In this document: positions 38,152-47,825 of the stretch, piece after piece | How the letters are laid out: the number at the start of each line of letters is the position of its first letter | Position numbering within the stretch: the first letter of the stretch is position 1 | NCBI GenBank assembly: GCA_041228285.1 | Contig: CP166133.1 | Location: forward strand, 1,426,001 to 1,490,000 | DNA: 64,000 nucleotides | From: Neisseriaceae bacterium CLB008 | GTDB lineage: Bacteria; Pseudomonadota; Gammaproteobacteria; Burkholderiales; Neisseriaceae | Direction of reading: 5' to 3' | Notes under the pieces: generated by a model | Told to the model about the DNA's origin: nothing | Seen by the model: the letters and a program-made list of their open reading frames with translations, nothing else | The model's database searches: none | Made by a program: the position numbers and the translations under genes

Positions 38152-39905
38152 GCTTCCTCCTGAACCGGTAACAGGCTTAATGCCATCGCCTCAGACACAG
38201 GCTGCTGCGCCAATAAGGCCTGCAACACCAGCGCATGCGCGGGGTTTAAATCTGCCCGAAGGGGATGAACGGGGCTCAGCTTGTGCTGCAACACCAAATG
38301 TGCCCAAGCCAACCGCTGCCAATCCTCACCCATTTGCGTGGCTTCCCACGCCATAATAATGGCGGTGGTGATGTGGTAGAGCGCTGAGGCGGCTTTACGC
38401 ACATCGGTTTGCACCTCAGCAGCAGCTGTGGCGGCCACAAACGCCTCCACCTCAATCAGTTTCCGACCCAGAGCCTGAGCCGAAACCTCAGGTAGGCCCT
38501 CAACAGCCAATAGGCCACGCAAATACGTGGTTAAATACACCAGCGCATCGTTGCGCGTAATGGCTCTCATCACGTCCAGGGCCACGATATTGCTGGTGCC
38601 TTCCCAGATTGAGCCCAAATGTGCATCTCGGACGATGCGAGGGTCTGACCATTCTTCAATAAACCCACAGCCACCGCGCACTTCCATGGCATCGCCAGTG
38701 ACTTTGCGCGCATCCCGGCAGGCACGAAACTTAATCAGCGGCGTCATCACGCGCACGCGCTTGGCCGCTTCTGGCTCGCCTTGCTGGCTGGCGTGCATCG
38801 ACAAAGCCGTGTGTAAAAACATAGACCGCGCCTGCTCGGCCGGCAGCATCATTTTCAACAGCTGTTTTTGCTGTAACGGCATGTCGATTAAGGCCCGACC
38901 AAATGCCCGCCGATGCTGGCAGATGTACAATGCCTCGCCCACTGCCCGGCGCATCAATCCAGCTGCACGGACACCATTGGATAAGCGCGACAGATTAATC
39001 ATGTCAGCCATTTGCTGAAAACCACGACCCACTTCGCCAATGAGATAGGCGCTGGCGCCGTTGAGGCTGATCTCGCCACTGGCCATAGAACGCGTGCCCA
39101 ACTTGTCTTTTAGGCGCAAAATCTGATAATCATTAGGCGTCCCATCTGGACGCAGGCGCGGCATCAAAAACAGTCCTAACCCCTTTAGGCCAGCTGGCGC
39201 ACCCTCGACGTGGGCCAAAACCATGGCCAAGCCAGCGTCGGGATTAGAACAAAACCATTTGTCTCCACTCAGCGTCCACTCACCATTGTGTTCAGTGGCG
39301 ACGGTGGTGATTCGCGACACGTCAGAGCCGGCGCCCTGCTCGGTAATAAACATCGCGCCTTGGGTCAATGCGTCAAAATCATCGGTGATTAAATTAGGTA
39401 GATAGCGACTCACCAGCTCTTCATCGCCGTATCGGCGTAGCGTATGGGTTAAAGAATCCGTCATGCTGACGGGACAACAGAGGCCAAACTCAGCCTGTAC
39501 GAATAAAAAGGTGAAGGCGTATTTCGCCATAGGGGGCATGGTTTCGCCCCAACCTAGGGCGCCAACAGTGTGCGACATACTGGCCAAACGCCATTCGATA
39601 TAGGCCTTTTTTTCTAAGCTGACGTAATCTGGATGTTTATTGATTTTCTGTTCGTTAAACCCCTGGCGATTGCGATACTGCAATGTAGGCGGGTGTTTAT
39701 CCGCACTGAGGGCCAAATCATCTAGCTGACCGCCCACCTCTGCCCCTAACTGGTTTAAATAAGGCAATAAATAGGCTTTTAAATCTGCCTCCAGATAAAC
39801 ATCCAATAAGCGCACCAGCGTAGGGTCTTGTTCAAAAACATTACTCCCATACCGGTCAGGGATGTCAGCAGCAGCAGCCTGTGTTAAATTAACTTGGGTT
39901 GCCAT
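38148..39905 (-). CDS. AidB-like acyl-CoA dehydrogenase
   Basis: FAD-dependent acyl-CoA dehydrogenase of the large AidB-type branch. About 585 residues, longer than ordinary acyl-CoA dehydrogenases (about 380), as expected for this branch. Motifs are TEQGAGSDVSRITT, GDKWFCSNPDAG, LKDKLGTRSMASGEI, GGCGFIEEWSDPRIVRDAHLGSIWEGTSNIVALDVMR with the Glu of the active-site region. E. coli AidB itself protects DNA from alkylation, but here the operon position argues for a catabolic oxidation. The ATG at 39905 after AAGGAG is preferred to the one at 39953. First gene of the operon, divergent from the LysR gene. Confidence 0.9.
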   Translation of the reverse strand: MATQVNLTQAAAADIPDRYGSNVFEQDPTLVRLLDVYLEADLKAYLLPYLNQLGAEVGGQLDDLALSADKHPPTLQYRNRQGFNEQKINKHPDYVSLEKKAYIEWRLASMSHTVGALGWGETMPPMAKYAFTFLFVQAEFGLCCPVSMTDSLTHTLRRYGDEELVSRYLPNLITDDFDALTQGAMFITEQGAGSDVSRITTVATEHNGEWTLSGDKWFCSNPDAGLAMVLAHVEGAPAGLKGLGLFLMPRLRPDGTPNDYQILRLKDKLGTRSMASGEISLNGASAYLIGEVGRGFQQMADMINLSRLSNGVRAAGLMRRAVGEALYICQHRRAFGRALIDMPLQQKQLLKMMLPAEQARSMFLHTALSMHASQQGEPEAAKRVRVMTPLIKFRACRDARKVTGDAMEVRGGCGFIEEWSDPRIVRDAHLGSIWEGTSNIVALDVMRAITRNDALVYLTTYLRGLLAVEGLPEVSAQALGRKLIEVEAFVAATAAAEVQTDVRKAASALYHITTAIIMAWEATQMGEDWQRLAWAHLVLQHKLSPVHPLRADLNPAHALVLQALLAQQPVSEAMALSLLPVQEEA

Positions 39906-40077
39906 AATGTATGCTCCTTCATGATCAACGATTATTTTTTGATGGGTAGCCACTTGATCTTATTGATCTAGTTGAATCATTATTAGCCGCAGCCCAGATG
40001 AAAATAAAATACATAATTTGCATCGTTTGATATAAAAAGCATATCGTTGTCTGCATTGAGCGCAAGAGGAGCCATCA

Positions 40078-40959
40078 ATGAATTTGAAACAGCTGCGCCA
40101 TTTCGTGGCCGTCGCCGAAGAGCTACACTTTGGGCGCGCCGCCCAGAAACTACACATTTCTCAGCCACCGTTAAGCCTGAGCATTCAACAGCTCGAAAAG
40201 AGCCTTGGCTTTTCCCTCTTGGTACGCAACAATAAATCCGTCAGGCTCACGACGGCTGGGGCCGTCTTTTATAAAGAGGCCATCACCTTGTTGCGTCATG
40301 CACAAGACATGAAAGACGTCAGCGCTCGTGTGGCTCAAGGGTTTATGGGCAGACTACGGATTGGTTTTGTGGGGTCTATGCTGTTTCGAGGACTGGCCCA
40401 GAGCGTGCGCCAGTTTGAGCAGCAGCGCAGCGGCGCTGAAGTGGTGCTGCGCGAGATGAATACCGCCGAGCAAGTGGATGCGCTTAGCCGTGGCCAAATT
40501 GATCTAGGGTTTATTCACACCAGCCATTTAAGCACCCACATGGCTTCTAAGTTATTAATGGTAGAGCCGTTTATATGCTGCCTCCCCAAACATCACCCTT
40601 TAAGCCAATCGCCCTCTATAGACGTTGCCGATTTAGCCCATGACAGCCTGCTGCTGTTTCCACGAGCGTTGTCACCCCACTATCATGACCGCATCACCGC
40701 GATTTGCATTAATGCAGGCTTTAGCCCCTATGTGTGTCATGAAGTGCGTAACTGGCTAACCATTGTTGAATTTGTCGGTCAAGGCTTAGGCATTGCGCTG
40801 GTGCCGGCCTCCATGCAAAAAAGTGACACTGAGCTGGTGGCCTATCGCCCCATTATGCACAGCGAGATTAAATCTGAAACCCATTGCATTTGGAATCCGC
40901 TAAATGATTCCCCCTTGCTACAAGGTTTTTTGAACGACTTACCGTTCCCGGCAGCGTGA
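40078..40959 (+). CDS. LysR-family transcriptional regulator
   Basis: 293 residues with the N-terminal winged helix-turn-helix (MNLKQLRHFVAVAEELHFGRAAQKLHISQPPLSLSIQQLEKSLG) and a C-terminal effector-binding domain. It is divergent from the nine-gene catabolic operon, the classic layout for a LysR activator of its neighbour, so it probably senses the substrate or a CoA ester. The start follows AAGAGGAG. The 172-base divergent gap holds several A/T stretches, but I could not pick a clear T-N11-A dyad. Confidence 0.93.
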   Translation: MNLKQLRHFVAVAEELHFGRAAQKLHISQPPLSLSIQQLEKSLGFSLLVRNNKSVRLTTAGAVFYKEAITLLRHAQDMKDVSARVAQGFMGRLRIGFVGSMLFRGLAQSVRQFEQQRSGAEVVLREMNTAEQVDALSRGQIDLGFIHTSHLSTHMASKLLMVEPFICCLPKHHPLSQSPSIDVADLAHDSLLLFPRALSPHYHDRITAICINAGFSPYVCHEVRNWLTIVEFVGQGLGIALVPASMQKSDTELVAYRPIMHSEIKSETHCIWNPLNDSPLLQGFLNDLPFPAA

Positions 40960-40972
40960 TGGCCTGATAAAA

Positions 40973-41009
40973 CGCCCTCATGATGGCCGAATGGCCGCTC
41001 ATGAGGGCG
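40973..41009. terminator. hairpin between LysR and LLM genes
   Basis: 11-bp stem CGCCCTCATGA / TCATGAGGGCG with an inner GGCC / GGCC pairing. It lies between converging genes; the U-tract is poor. Confidence 0.6.
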
Positions 41010-41025
41010 CAAGGAAAGGAATAGA

Positions 41026-42087
41026 CTACCAACGCATGGTCGCGGGCCTAACGGCAGGATCAGTATGTGATGGGAACAAGGGCAACACTTCTTCGGCCAA
41101 CTCTTGAATCACTTCATTCACGGGGCGCTGCCCCAAATGAAAGCCCAAAATCCCATGATTCACGCCAGCCCCCTGCCAAGCATGCAACAAATCAATCAAG
41201 CCCTTTCGCCCTGTTTTCAATACATAGCCGCCATATTCGGGCGTGCGCGGGTAATCAGGATCCTCCACCAGGTCGACCCATTCGTTGGTCATGTGGGGCC
41301 GAAAACCACCGTCTGGAATCAATCGCCGCCAAGCCTGAATTTTACTGGCCAAGCGCAAGGGGCCTGCTTGATCATGAGTCGCTTCAGGATAGGTTAACCA
41401 TCCATCCGCGTAGCGCCCCACCCAATCCAACGATTGACGCGACGCGCCGGTCACAATCAGCGGCACGCTACCCTGAACCGGTTTAGGCAAAAATTCAGCG
41501 CCGTTAAAGCGCCCTAGCGGCGAATCAATCGACAATAAACCCTCGGTATAAAGTTGACGAAAGTAGTGTACCGACTCTGCAAAACGCTCACCCCGGCTAT
41601 CGTGTTCTAAACCATAGGCAGGAAACTCAATGGCTCGATCGCCAGAGGCAATGCCCAATACCAGCCGCCCACCAGACAGTTGGTCCAGCGTATTGGCGGC
41701 CTTCGCCAAATCCAGAGGATGGCGCAAACTGAAAATGGCGCTCCCTGTCGCCAACGCCACCGATCGCGTCTGAGCGGCTAAATAGGCCAGATAGGTAAAC
41801 GGATCGAACAGCTGGCCTGCGTCACCAAAACCAGGATCAAACAAGGGCACATCGCGCACCCACACCGCGGCAAATCCCGCCGCATCAATCTGCTGGACCC
41901 AATCGGCCTGGCCTGCCAGCACGCTCATGTCGCCCTGATAAACACGCTGTGGCAAAAAAACGCCCAGCGTCAGCTGGTTGGGCGCAAACATCCGCCGATA
42001 GCCCGCATGCTGAGCAAATGCGTCAGCAGACCTCCCTGGCGGCGTTAAGCTTTGCGCTGCATCGAAGCTTAGGGTTGTTGTATTCAT
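41026..42087 (-). CDS. LLM-class flavin-dependent oxidoreductase
   Basis: Luciferase-like monooxygenase/reductase using FMN or F420-type flavin (FMN more likely here). About 353 residues. It has LTLGVFLPQRVYQGD, AGFAAVWVRDVPLFDP, TGSAIFSLRHPLDLAKAANTLDQLSGGRLVLGIASGDRA and TGASRQSLDWVGRYADGWLTYP. This pattern matches the BA3436-type luciferase-like subfamily, whose substrate is unknown. The ATG at 42087 after AAGGA is the best start. It is 36 bases downstream of the GST gene and probably in one transcript with it; the pair may handle a xenobiotic. Confidence 0.87.
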   Translation of the reverse strand: MNTTTLSFDAAQSLTPPGRSADAFAQHAGYRRMFAPNQLTLGVFLPQRVYQGDMSVLAGQADWVQQIDAAGFAAVWVRDVPLFDPGFGDAGQLFDPFTYLAYLAAQTRSVALATGSAIFSLRHPLDLAKAANTLDQLSGGRLVLGIASGDRAIEFPAYGLEHDSRGERFAESVHYFRQLYTEGLLSIDSPLGRFNGAEFLPKPVQGSVPLIVTGASRQSLDWVGRYADGWLTYPEATHDQAGPLRLASKIQAWRRLIPDGGFRPHMTNEWVDLVEDPDYPRTPEYGGYVLKTGRKGLIDLLHAWQGAGVNHGILGFHLGQRPVNEVIQELAEEVLPLFPSHTDPAVRPATMRW

Positions 42088-42123
42088 ATGGTGCATCCTT
42101 TGCATCAAAAATTATTCCGGCCC

Positions 42124-42747
42124 TTAAGCCCCCGTTGCTGGCTCTGGTAACACCATGCCACGCTGTACCGCGGGCCGTGCTGCTACGCGCTCAAACCAAT
42201 CGCTTAAATGGACATATGCACTAAAATCAAACGAAACAATGCGGGCAATGTGCAGCCAGCCAAAATGAGCAATGTCAGCAATCGAGTATTCACGACCGGC
42301 CATATAAGCGTGCTGCGCCAAATGTTGGTCCAAGGTGGCGAAAGCCTCCTCTGTGAGGCGTCGATAGCGTTCAATTAAGACCGGATCTTTGGCCTCGGCA
42401 AATACTTCAAAATGCACCCGCTGGCCCAACAAGGGCCCAACGCTTGCTGCATGAAACAGCAACCATTTAATCGCTTCCCACCGCGTATGCGTCTCTTTAG
42501 GCAGTAGCTGGCCGGTTTTTTCGGCTAAATACAGGAGGATGGCAGCGGATTCAAACAGCACCACGTCCTCATCGTCATCAATCAAGGCCGGAATCCGACC
42601 ATGAGGGTTAATCTGTAAAAAATCGGCTGTTTTGTGCTCGCCCTCATCCACGCGTACGTGATGAAGACGATAAGGCAGGCCCAACTCCTCTAAAGCAATG
42701 GTCATTTTAAAACCATTAGGGGAGCTATCGGTGTATAGCTGAATCAT
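42124..42747 (-). CDS. Glutathione S-transferase (nu-class/YfcG-like)
   Basis: 207-residue GST with an N-terminal thioredoxin-like domain (MIQLYTDSSPNGFKMTIALEELGLPY, glutathione-contact motif INPHGRIPALID, and FESAAILLYLAEKTG) and a helical C-terminal domain (YSIADIAHFGWLHIA, the N-capping box). The SPNGFK segment is typical of YfcG/YghU-type enzymes that bind glutathione or its disulfide. Likely a disulfide-bond reductase or conjugating enzyme. It is followed by the LLM oxidoreductase gene. Confidence 0.9.
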   Translation of the reverse strand: MIQLYTDSSPNGFKMTIALEELGLPYRLHHVRVDEGEHKTADFLQINPHGRIPALIDDDEDVVLFESAAILLYLAEKTGQLLPKETHTRWEAIKWLLFHAASVGPLLGQRVHFEVFAEAKDPVLIERYRRLTEEAFATLDQHLAQHAYMAGREYSIADIAHFGWLHIARIVSFDFSAYVHLSDWFERVAARPAVQRGMVLPEPATGA

Positions 42748-42843
42748 GCGGCACTCCTGAAGTGAATGGGAACAACAAAAGGGGAATGGCCCTCATCATC
42801 CAACAATCCGACAGCTTTGAGAAACGATGTATTTTGATACCAT

Positions 42844-42862
42844 AGTTTAGAAAAACTAAACT
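42844..42862. promoter_or_regulatory. palindrome, candidate operator
   Basis: AGTTTAG - AAAAA - CTAAACT, perfect 7-bp arms, about 105 bases before the GST start and 205 before dld1. Confidence 0.45.
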
Positions 42863-42984
42863 CAAATCGAATTCAACCCAACACCCTTAGCCCCTCGACT
42901 CAGCGATTACGAATAAAAGAATTAATCCATAAATAACAACAACTTACAGGACGACCGAACACAACTAAAAAGTCATGATCGTGC

Positions 42985-43013
42985 TTGACGAATCTTTGCA
43001 ACCATCTTAAATT
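42985..43013 (+). promoter_or_regulatory. candidate promoter of dld1-lldP
   Basis: -35 TTGACG, 17-base spacer, -10 TAAATT, ending 53 bases before the dld1 start. Confidence 0.5.
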
Positions 43014-43066
43014 ATACATAAAGCATAATAAAACCATTAAAAAAATAGCCTGACGAAGGAGCCCTT

Positions 43067-45907
43067 ATGCACATCATTCCCCCGCCAGATGCTCGCCATC
43101 AGGCATTTGCCGACGCATTGGCCGCCCAAGGCCTGCCAGCAAAGCAAATCTACACCGATCCCATCAGCCGCTATGCCTATGGCACCGACGCCAGTTTTTA
43201 TCGTTATGTGCCACAGGTTGCCGTACGCGCCCATAATGAAACCGAAGTCAGCTTGTGTATGGCTTTGGCTAAACGCCATCAGGTTGCCGTTACGTTTCGA
43301 ACCTCTGGCAGCTCACTTTCAGGGCAAGCCTGTACCGACTCCGTCTTGGTCATGCTCGGTGATGGTTTTTTAACCCAAGAAATTTTAGACCATGGTTTGA
43401 AGATTCGTCTGGGGCCCATGGTGATCGGTGCGACGGCCAACGCCACCTTATCGCCCTATCATCGAAAAATCGGCCCTGACCCTGCTTCGATCAACACCGC
43501 CCGCATAGGCGGCATCGTGGCCAACAACAGCAGCGGCATGTGCTGCGGCACCAAAGAGAATACCTACAGAACCTTGGACAGCATGCGCCTCGTCTTGGCC
43601 GATGGTACTGTTTTGGATACGGCCGACGACGCCAGCGTGGCTGCGTTTCGACTCAGCCATGCCAGCCTATTAGCTGAGCTCCAAGCTTTATCTCAGCACG
43701 TACGCCAAGATGACGCCATGATGCGGCGCATCGCCCACAAGTATCAGATGAAAAACACCACTGGCTACAGCGTCAATGCTTTGGTTGACTTTGAGGATCC
43801 AATAGACATGCTGTGGCATTTAATCATCGGCTCAGAAGGCACTCTGGCCTTTGTTTCCGAGGCCGTGTACCGAACCGTGCCAGACTATCCAGACAAGGCA
43901 TCAGCCTTTGTGTTTTTTGACTCACTAGAAGCCTGTTGCCAAGCCGTGACTGCGCTACGAAAACGCGCCACCGTCGATGCCGTTGAGCTACTGGATGCCT
44001 TAAGCATTCGCCGCACTGGCCAAGAAAAAACGGGTTTGCCCGACTTCTTTTATGCTGACTTCAGCGACGATGCGGCCAGTTTGCTGATTGAAACCAAGGC
44101 ACCCAACTCTGATTTACTTCTGCAACAAATCAACGCCATTGATCAACTGTTGGCTGAATTTGGGCCAGTGGCTCACACTGGTTTTCAGCTCAATCATGGG
44201 GTTAGCGATCAATTCTGGGCTGTACGAAAAGGCTTGATGCCGATTTCTGCCGCTAACCGCCCCAAAGGCACGAGTTTTATTACCGAAGACGTGGTGCTGC
44301 CCATTGAACGACTGGCCGAGGGCGTTCGCCGCTTGACGCAGTTATTCCTACAGTATGAATACGATGATGCAATGATCATGGGGCACGCCCTCGAAGGCAA
44401 TTTACACTTCATTCTGACCCCAAACATGGATGAGCCCAAAGAGGTGCAGCGCTTCGATGACTTCATGCAAGATTTAGCAAACATTGTGGCAATAGACTAC
44501 GGCGGCTCGCTTAAGGGCGAACACGGCACTGGCCGCAACATCGCGCCATTTGTGCGCACCGAATGGGGCGATGATTTATACGCGGTGATGTGCGCCATTA
44601 AAGATTTATTCGACCCCGATCGCATTTTAAACCCAGAGGTTTTGATCAACGCCAACGAGCGACTCCACGTCACCTCACTCAAAAACATGCCCGTGAGCGA
44701 CCCCATCGTCGATGACTGCATTGAATGTGGCTTTTGCGAGTCAGCCTGCCCGGCCAACGGTTACACCCTCACGCCGCGCCAGCGCATCACCACCCATCGC
44801 TACCTCAGCGCCCTCAAGCGTCATCCCAACACCCTACCCGAGGTCTTGGCGGAGTATCAGGCCAGCTATGCTTTAAAAGGCATTCAATCCTGTGCCGAAA
44901 CCGGTATGTGCGCCACCCGATGCCCAATAGGCATCGATACCGGCAGCCTGATGAACAAACTGCGGCAAGACGCCCCCAACATCACCACAATGGCACACGC
45001 CCAAAAACAATTGAGCAACCTCAGTGTTTTAGCGCGACTCGGCCTCAAAACCGCCCACGGCATTGGCCTACCGGCGGCCGGGCGCATCAGCAAAGCCATT
45101 CATCGACGCTATCCGTCCTTGCCCATCATCCCCTTGGGCATGCCCACCGCCTCTCCTAGATTACCCAGTAGCGATACCATTCAAGGCCATCAACCGGTGG
45201 TGTATTTTGTTTCCTGCGTCAACCGCGTCATGGCAGAAGTAGGTGAACGTGGCGCGGATCGCCACACGGCCAGCCACACACTGAATCTCTTTAAGAAATC
45301 AGGCTTCAAGGCCATATACCCAGCCAACCTAACCCAACTATGTTGTGGTCAGCCTTTCGCCTCAGCCAAGGCCAACAGCGTGGCGGCCACAGCAACCCAA
45401 GCACTGAATAACGCCCTATTACAGGCCTCAAAACAAGGTAAACATCCTGTTTACCTGGACAACGGCCCGTGCGCCTTACGCATTAAAGAAGCACAACAGC
45501 AAGGCCTGATCGACAGTCGGCTAGTCCTCTACGATGCCGCCGAATTTTTAAGCCAACACGTCTTACCCCAGCTCACCATCCATCAAACGCTGCCCCACTT
45601 GGCCCTACACATTCCCTGCTCGGCCAGCAAGATGCATACGGGCGCAGCATTAAAGTTGCTGGCTCAAGCCTGCACAGATACCCTCAGCGTACCCGATATT
45701 GCCTGCTGCGGTTTTGCTGGGCTCAAAGGCTTTACCCTACCCGAACTTAACGCCAATGGACTACGTAATCTCCCCAGGCTCTTGCCATCGGCCTGTCAAC
45801 ATGGCGTGTCCATGAGTAAAACCTGTCAGGTTGGCCTAACCAGCCATTCCGGCCTGCCTTACCACAGCATCGAAGCCCTGCTCGATCAATGCAGTCGAGC
45901 TCCTTAA
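43067..45907 (+). CDS. dld: D-lactate dehydrogenase-type FAD / Fe-S oxidoreductase, copy 1
   Basis: Large quinone-linked dehydrogenase (946 residues) that joins a GlcD-like FAD half to a GlpC-like iron-sulfur half. FAD-binding PCMH domain: about 40-270 (GSSLSGQAC, PASINTARIGGIVANNSSGMCCG, NTTGYSVNALVDF, GSEGTLAF). FAD-oxidase C domain: to about 530 (GHALEGNLHF, SLKGEHGTGRN). Two 4Fe-4S motifs: ECGFCESACP (about 551) and SCAETGMCATRCP (about 607). Two CCG domains: SCVN...CCGQPF and HIPCS...CCGFAG. It sits directly upstream of lactate permease, so D-lactate oxidation is likely. Related enzymes oxidise D-2-hydroxyglutarate, so this stays possible. Confidence 0.88.
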   Translation: MHIIPPPDARHQAFADALAAQGLPAKQIYTDPISRYAYGTDASFYRYVPQVAVRAHNETEVSLCMALAKRHQVAVTFRTSGSSLSGQACTDSVLVMLGDGFLTQEILDHGLKIRLGPMVIGATANATLSPYHRKIGPDPASINTARIGGIVANNSSGMCCGTKENTYRTLDSMRLVLADGTVLDTADDASVAAFRLSHASLLAELQALSQHVRQDDAMMRRIAHKYQMKNTTGYSVNALVDFEDPIDMLWHLIIGSEGTLAFVSEAVYRTVPDYPDKASAFVFFDSLEACCQAVTALRKRATVDAVELLDALSIRRTGQEKTGLPDFFYADFSDDAASLLIETKAPNSDLLLQQINAIDQLLAEFGPVAHTGFQLNHGVSDQFWAVRKGLMPISAANRPKGTSFITEDVVLPIERLAEGVRRLTQLFLQYEYDDAMIMGHALEGNLHFILTPNMDEPKEVQRFDDFMQDLANIVAIDYGGSLKGEHGTGRNIAPFVRTEWGDDLYAVMCAIKDLFDPDRILNPEVLINANERLHVTSLKNMPVSDPIVDDCIECGFCESACPANGYTLTPRQRITTHRYLSALKRHPNTLPEVLAEYQASYALKGIQSCAETGMCATRCPIGIDTGSLMNKLRQDAPNITTMAHAQKQLSNLSVLARLGLKTAHGIGLPAAGRISKAIHRRYPSLPIIPLGMPTASPRLPSSDTIQGHQPVVYFVSCVNRVMAEVGERGADRHTASHTLNLFKKSGFKAIYPANLTQLCCGQPFASAKANSVAATATQALNNALLQASKQGKHPVYLDNGPCALRIKEAQQQGLIDSRLVLYDAAEFLSQHVLPQLTIHQTLPHLALHIPCSASKMHTGAALKLLAQACTDTLSVPDIACCGFAGLKGFTLPELNANGLRNLPRLLPSACQHGVSMSKTCQVGLTSHSGLPYHSIEALLDQCSRAP

Positions 45908-45944
45908 GTTTTGCAGTACTCCCTCTGCTTAAAGGAGATGCAAC

Positions 45945-47594
45945 ATGGTTTGGTCACAATCTTATACCCCGTTAGGGGGTAGCCTCGGCTGGTCGGCTCT
46001 GGCAGCTGCCATCCCGATCATATTCTTTTTTGCAGCCTTAACCGTCCTTAAACTCAAAGGCCACGTGGCGGCACTGGGCACCTTAATCCTCGCTCTTTTA
46101 GTGGCCATCATTGCCTATCAAATGCCCGCCAGCCTTGCTTTAAGTTCAGCACTGCACGACTTTGTATATGGCTTGTGGCCCGTGGCATGGATCATCATCA
46201 CCGCCGTCTTTTTGTATCGCATCACGGTCGAGTCTGGCCAGTTTGACATCATCCGAGCCTCCATCATTAGCGTCACTGCCGATCAGCGCATTCAGCTGCT
46301 CTTGGTCGGTTTCAGTTTTGGTGCTTTTCTAGAAGGCGCGGCGGGTTTTGGTGCGCCGGTGGCGATCACCGCCGCGCTATTAGTCGGCCTCGGCTTTAAG
46401 CCCCTCTACGCAGCAGGCCTATGCCTCATCGCCAACACCGCGCCCGTAGCCTTTGGCGCAATGGGTATTCCCATCACCGTGGCCGCACAAGTCTCAGGGC
46501 TAGACCCCTATGATGTCGGGCAACTGGCTGGGCGCCAGCTGCCGGTAATGTCCATCATCGTGCCTTTTTGGCTGATTGCCATGATGGACGGCTGGCGTGG
46601 ATTGCGTCAAACGTGGCCGGCAGCCTTTGTCTGCGGCATCACCTTCGCCATCACCCAGTTTCTGACCGCTAACTTTATTGGCCACGAACTCCCCGATATT
46701 ACGTCGGCACTGGTCAGCCTATTTGCCTTAACCGTATTCCTGCGTTACTGGCAGCCCAAAGAACGCTTTACCTTTGAAGGTATGCTCCCTGGCTTAGACA
46801 CCAAGGCCGCCAGAGTACCCAGTGCTTTTAGCTTCGGCCAGCTGAGCCGAGCCTGGATGCCCTTCATCATCCTCACCGCCATGGTGGTGCTGTGGACCTT
46901 ACCCAGCGTCAAGACGCTATTAGCCATGGGTACCCTGACGTTTGAGCTACCCATCAGCCACATGATTGCGAAAACCGCACCGATTGTAGCCGACGCCAGC
47001 ACCTATTCAGTGGTGTACAGCTGGAACATCTTGGGTGCCGTAGGTACGGCCATTTTCATCACCGCGCTGATTTCATTAACCATCGTTGGCATGAAGCCGG
47101 CCACAGCCTGCCGGCTGTTCCTACAAAACCTCAATAATTTAAAATGGCCAGCTTTATCCATTGGTTTCGTATTGGCCTTTGCCTTTGTCGCCAATGATTC
47201 AGGTATGTCATCCACCATGGCCTTGGTTTTGGCCGGCACGGGTGTGGCCTTTCCATTTTTCTCACCGTTCTTAGGCTGGCTAGGCGTTTTTTTAACCGGT
47301 TCCGATACGTCTTCAAACGCCTTATTCGGCGCGCTACAGGGCAATACCGCCCACCAGATCGGCGTGTCTCCCGAGCTCCTTGTCGCGGCCAACACCACCG
47401 GCGGCGTCACCGGAAAAATGATCTCACCGCAGTCTATCTCGGTGGCTTGCGCGGCAGTGGGGCTGGTTGGGCAAGAATCCAGCTTGTTTCGCTTTACCTT
47501 AAAGCACAGCCTGATTTTCTGTACCTTCGTCGGTATCATGACGGTACTTCAAGCCTACGTCATGCCGTGGAGCATTATATTATTTACCCGTTAA
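45945..47594 (+). CDS. lldP: L-lactate permease family transporter
   Basis: LctP/LldP-type symporter for L- and D-lactate and glycolate. 549 residues with about 13 hydrophobic segments. Signatures include [77 protein letters not shown] and the C-terminal [17 protein letters not shown]. The ATG follows AAAGGAGATGCAAC, 38 bases after dld1, so the genes form an operon. Confidence 0.95.
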   Translation: MVWSQSYTPLGGSLGWSALAAAIPIIFFFAALTVLKLKGHVAALGTLILALLVAIIAYQMPASLALSSALHDFVYGLWPVAWIIITAVFLYRITVESGQFDIIRASIISVTADQRIQLLLVGFSFGAFLEGAAGFGAPVAITAALLVGLGFKPLYAAGLCLIANTAPVAFGAMGIPITVAAQVSGLDPYDVGQLAGRQLPVMSIIVPFWLIAMMDGWRGLRQTWPAAFVCGITFAITQFLTANFIGHELPDITSALVSLFALTVFLRYWQPKERFTFEGMLPGLDTKAARVPSAFSFGQLSRAWMPFIILTAMVVLWTLPSVKTLLAMGTLTFELPISHMIAKTAPIVADASTYSVVYSWNILGAVGTAIFITALISLTIVGMKPATACRLFLQNLNNLKWPALSIGFVLAFAFVANDSGMSSTMALVLAGTGVAFPFFSPFLGWLGVFLTGSDTSSNALFGALQGNTAHQIGVSPELLVAANTTGGVTGKMISPQSISVACAAVGLVGQESSLFRFTLKHSLIFCTFVGIMTVLQAYVMPWSIILFTR

Positions 47595-47597
47595 AAA

Positions 47598-47634
47598 CCA
47601 GCTGCGCCACGACCTTCAAGGCGGGTGCAGCTGG
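47598..47634 (+). terminator. hairpin between lldP and dld2
   Basis: CCAGCTGC / GCAGCTGG, extendable to 11 bp, around a 15-21-base loop. No U-tract follows, so it may shape mRNA stability between lldP and dld2 rather than end transcription. The rest of the 231-base gap shows no gene. Confidence 0.35.
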
Positions 47635-47825
47635 CGCCCAACACTGCCCCATTTCTCTTATATCATCCACTAAAAGCGGTAAATCCTGACGCAGCCGAGC
47701 AAGGCCACATTGACAAACCGCGGTGCTGCTACTAGATTAACCCTCTATTTCCTGAATAAGCTGCCGCTGTCTGAGCACATGACATGGAGCAGCACAAAAA
47801 AATAAAGCGTCTAAAAAGGAACAGC

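Larger units (their letters stand above)
42748..43066. other. divergent regulatory region GST / dld1
   Basis: 319 bases, AT-rich, no gene. It holds a palindrome at 42844-42862 and a candidate promoter at 42985-43013, both listed separately. Confidence 0.6.

Noticed and set aside
39906-40077. LysR operator between the LysR gene and the catabolic operon
   Set aside because: Several A/T stretches but no clear T-N11-A dyad could be chosen by eye, so no site is listed.
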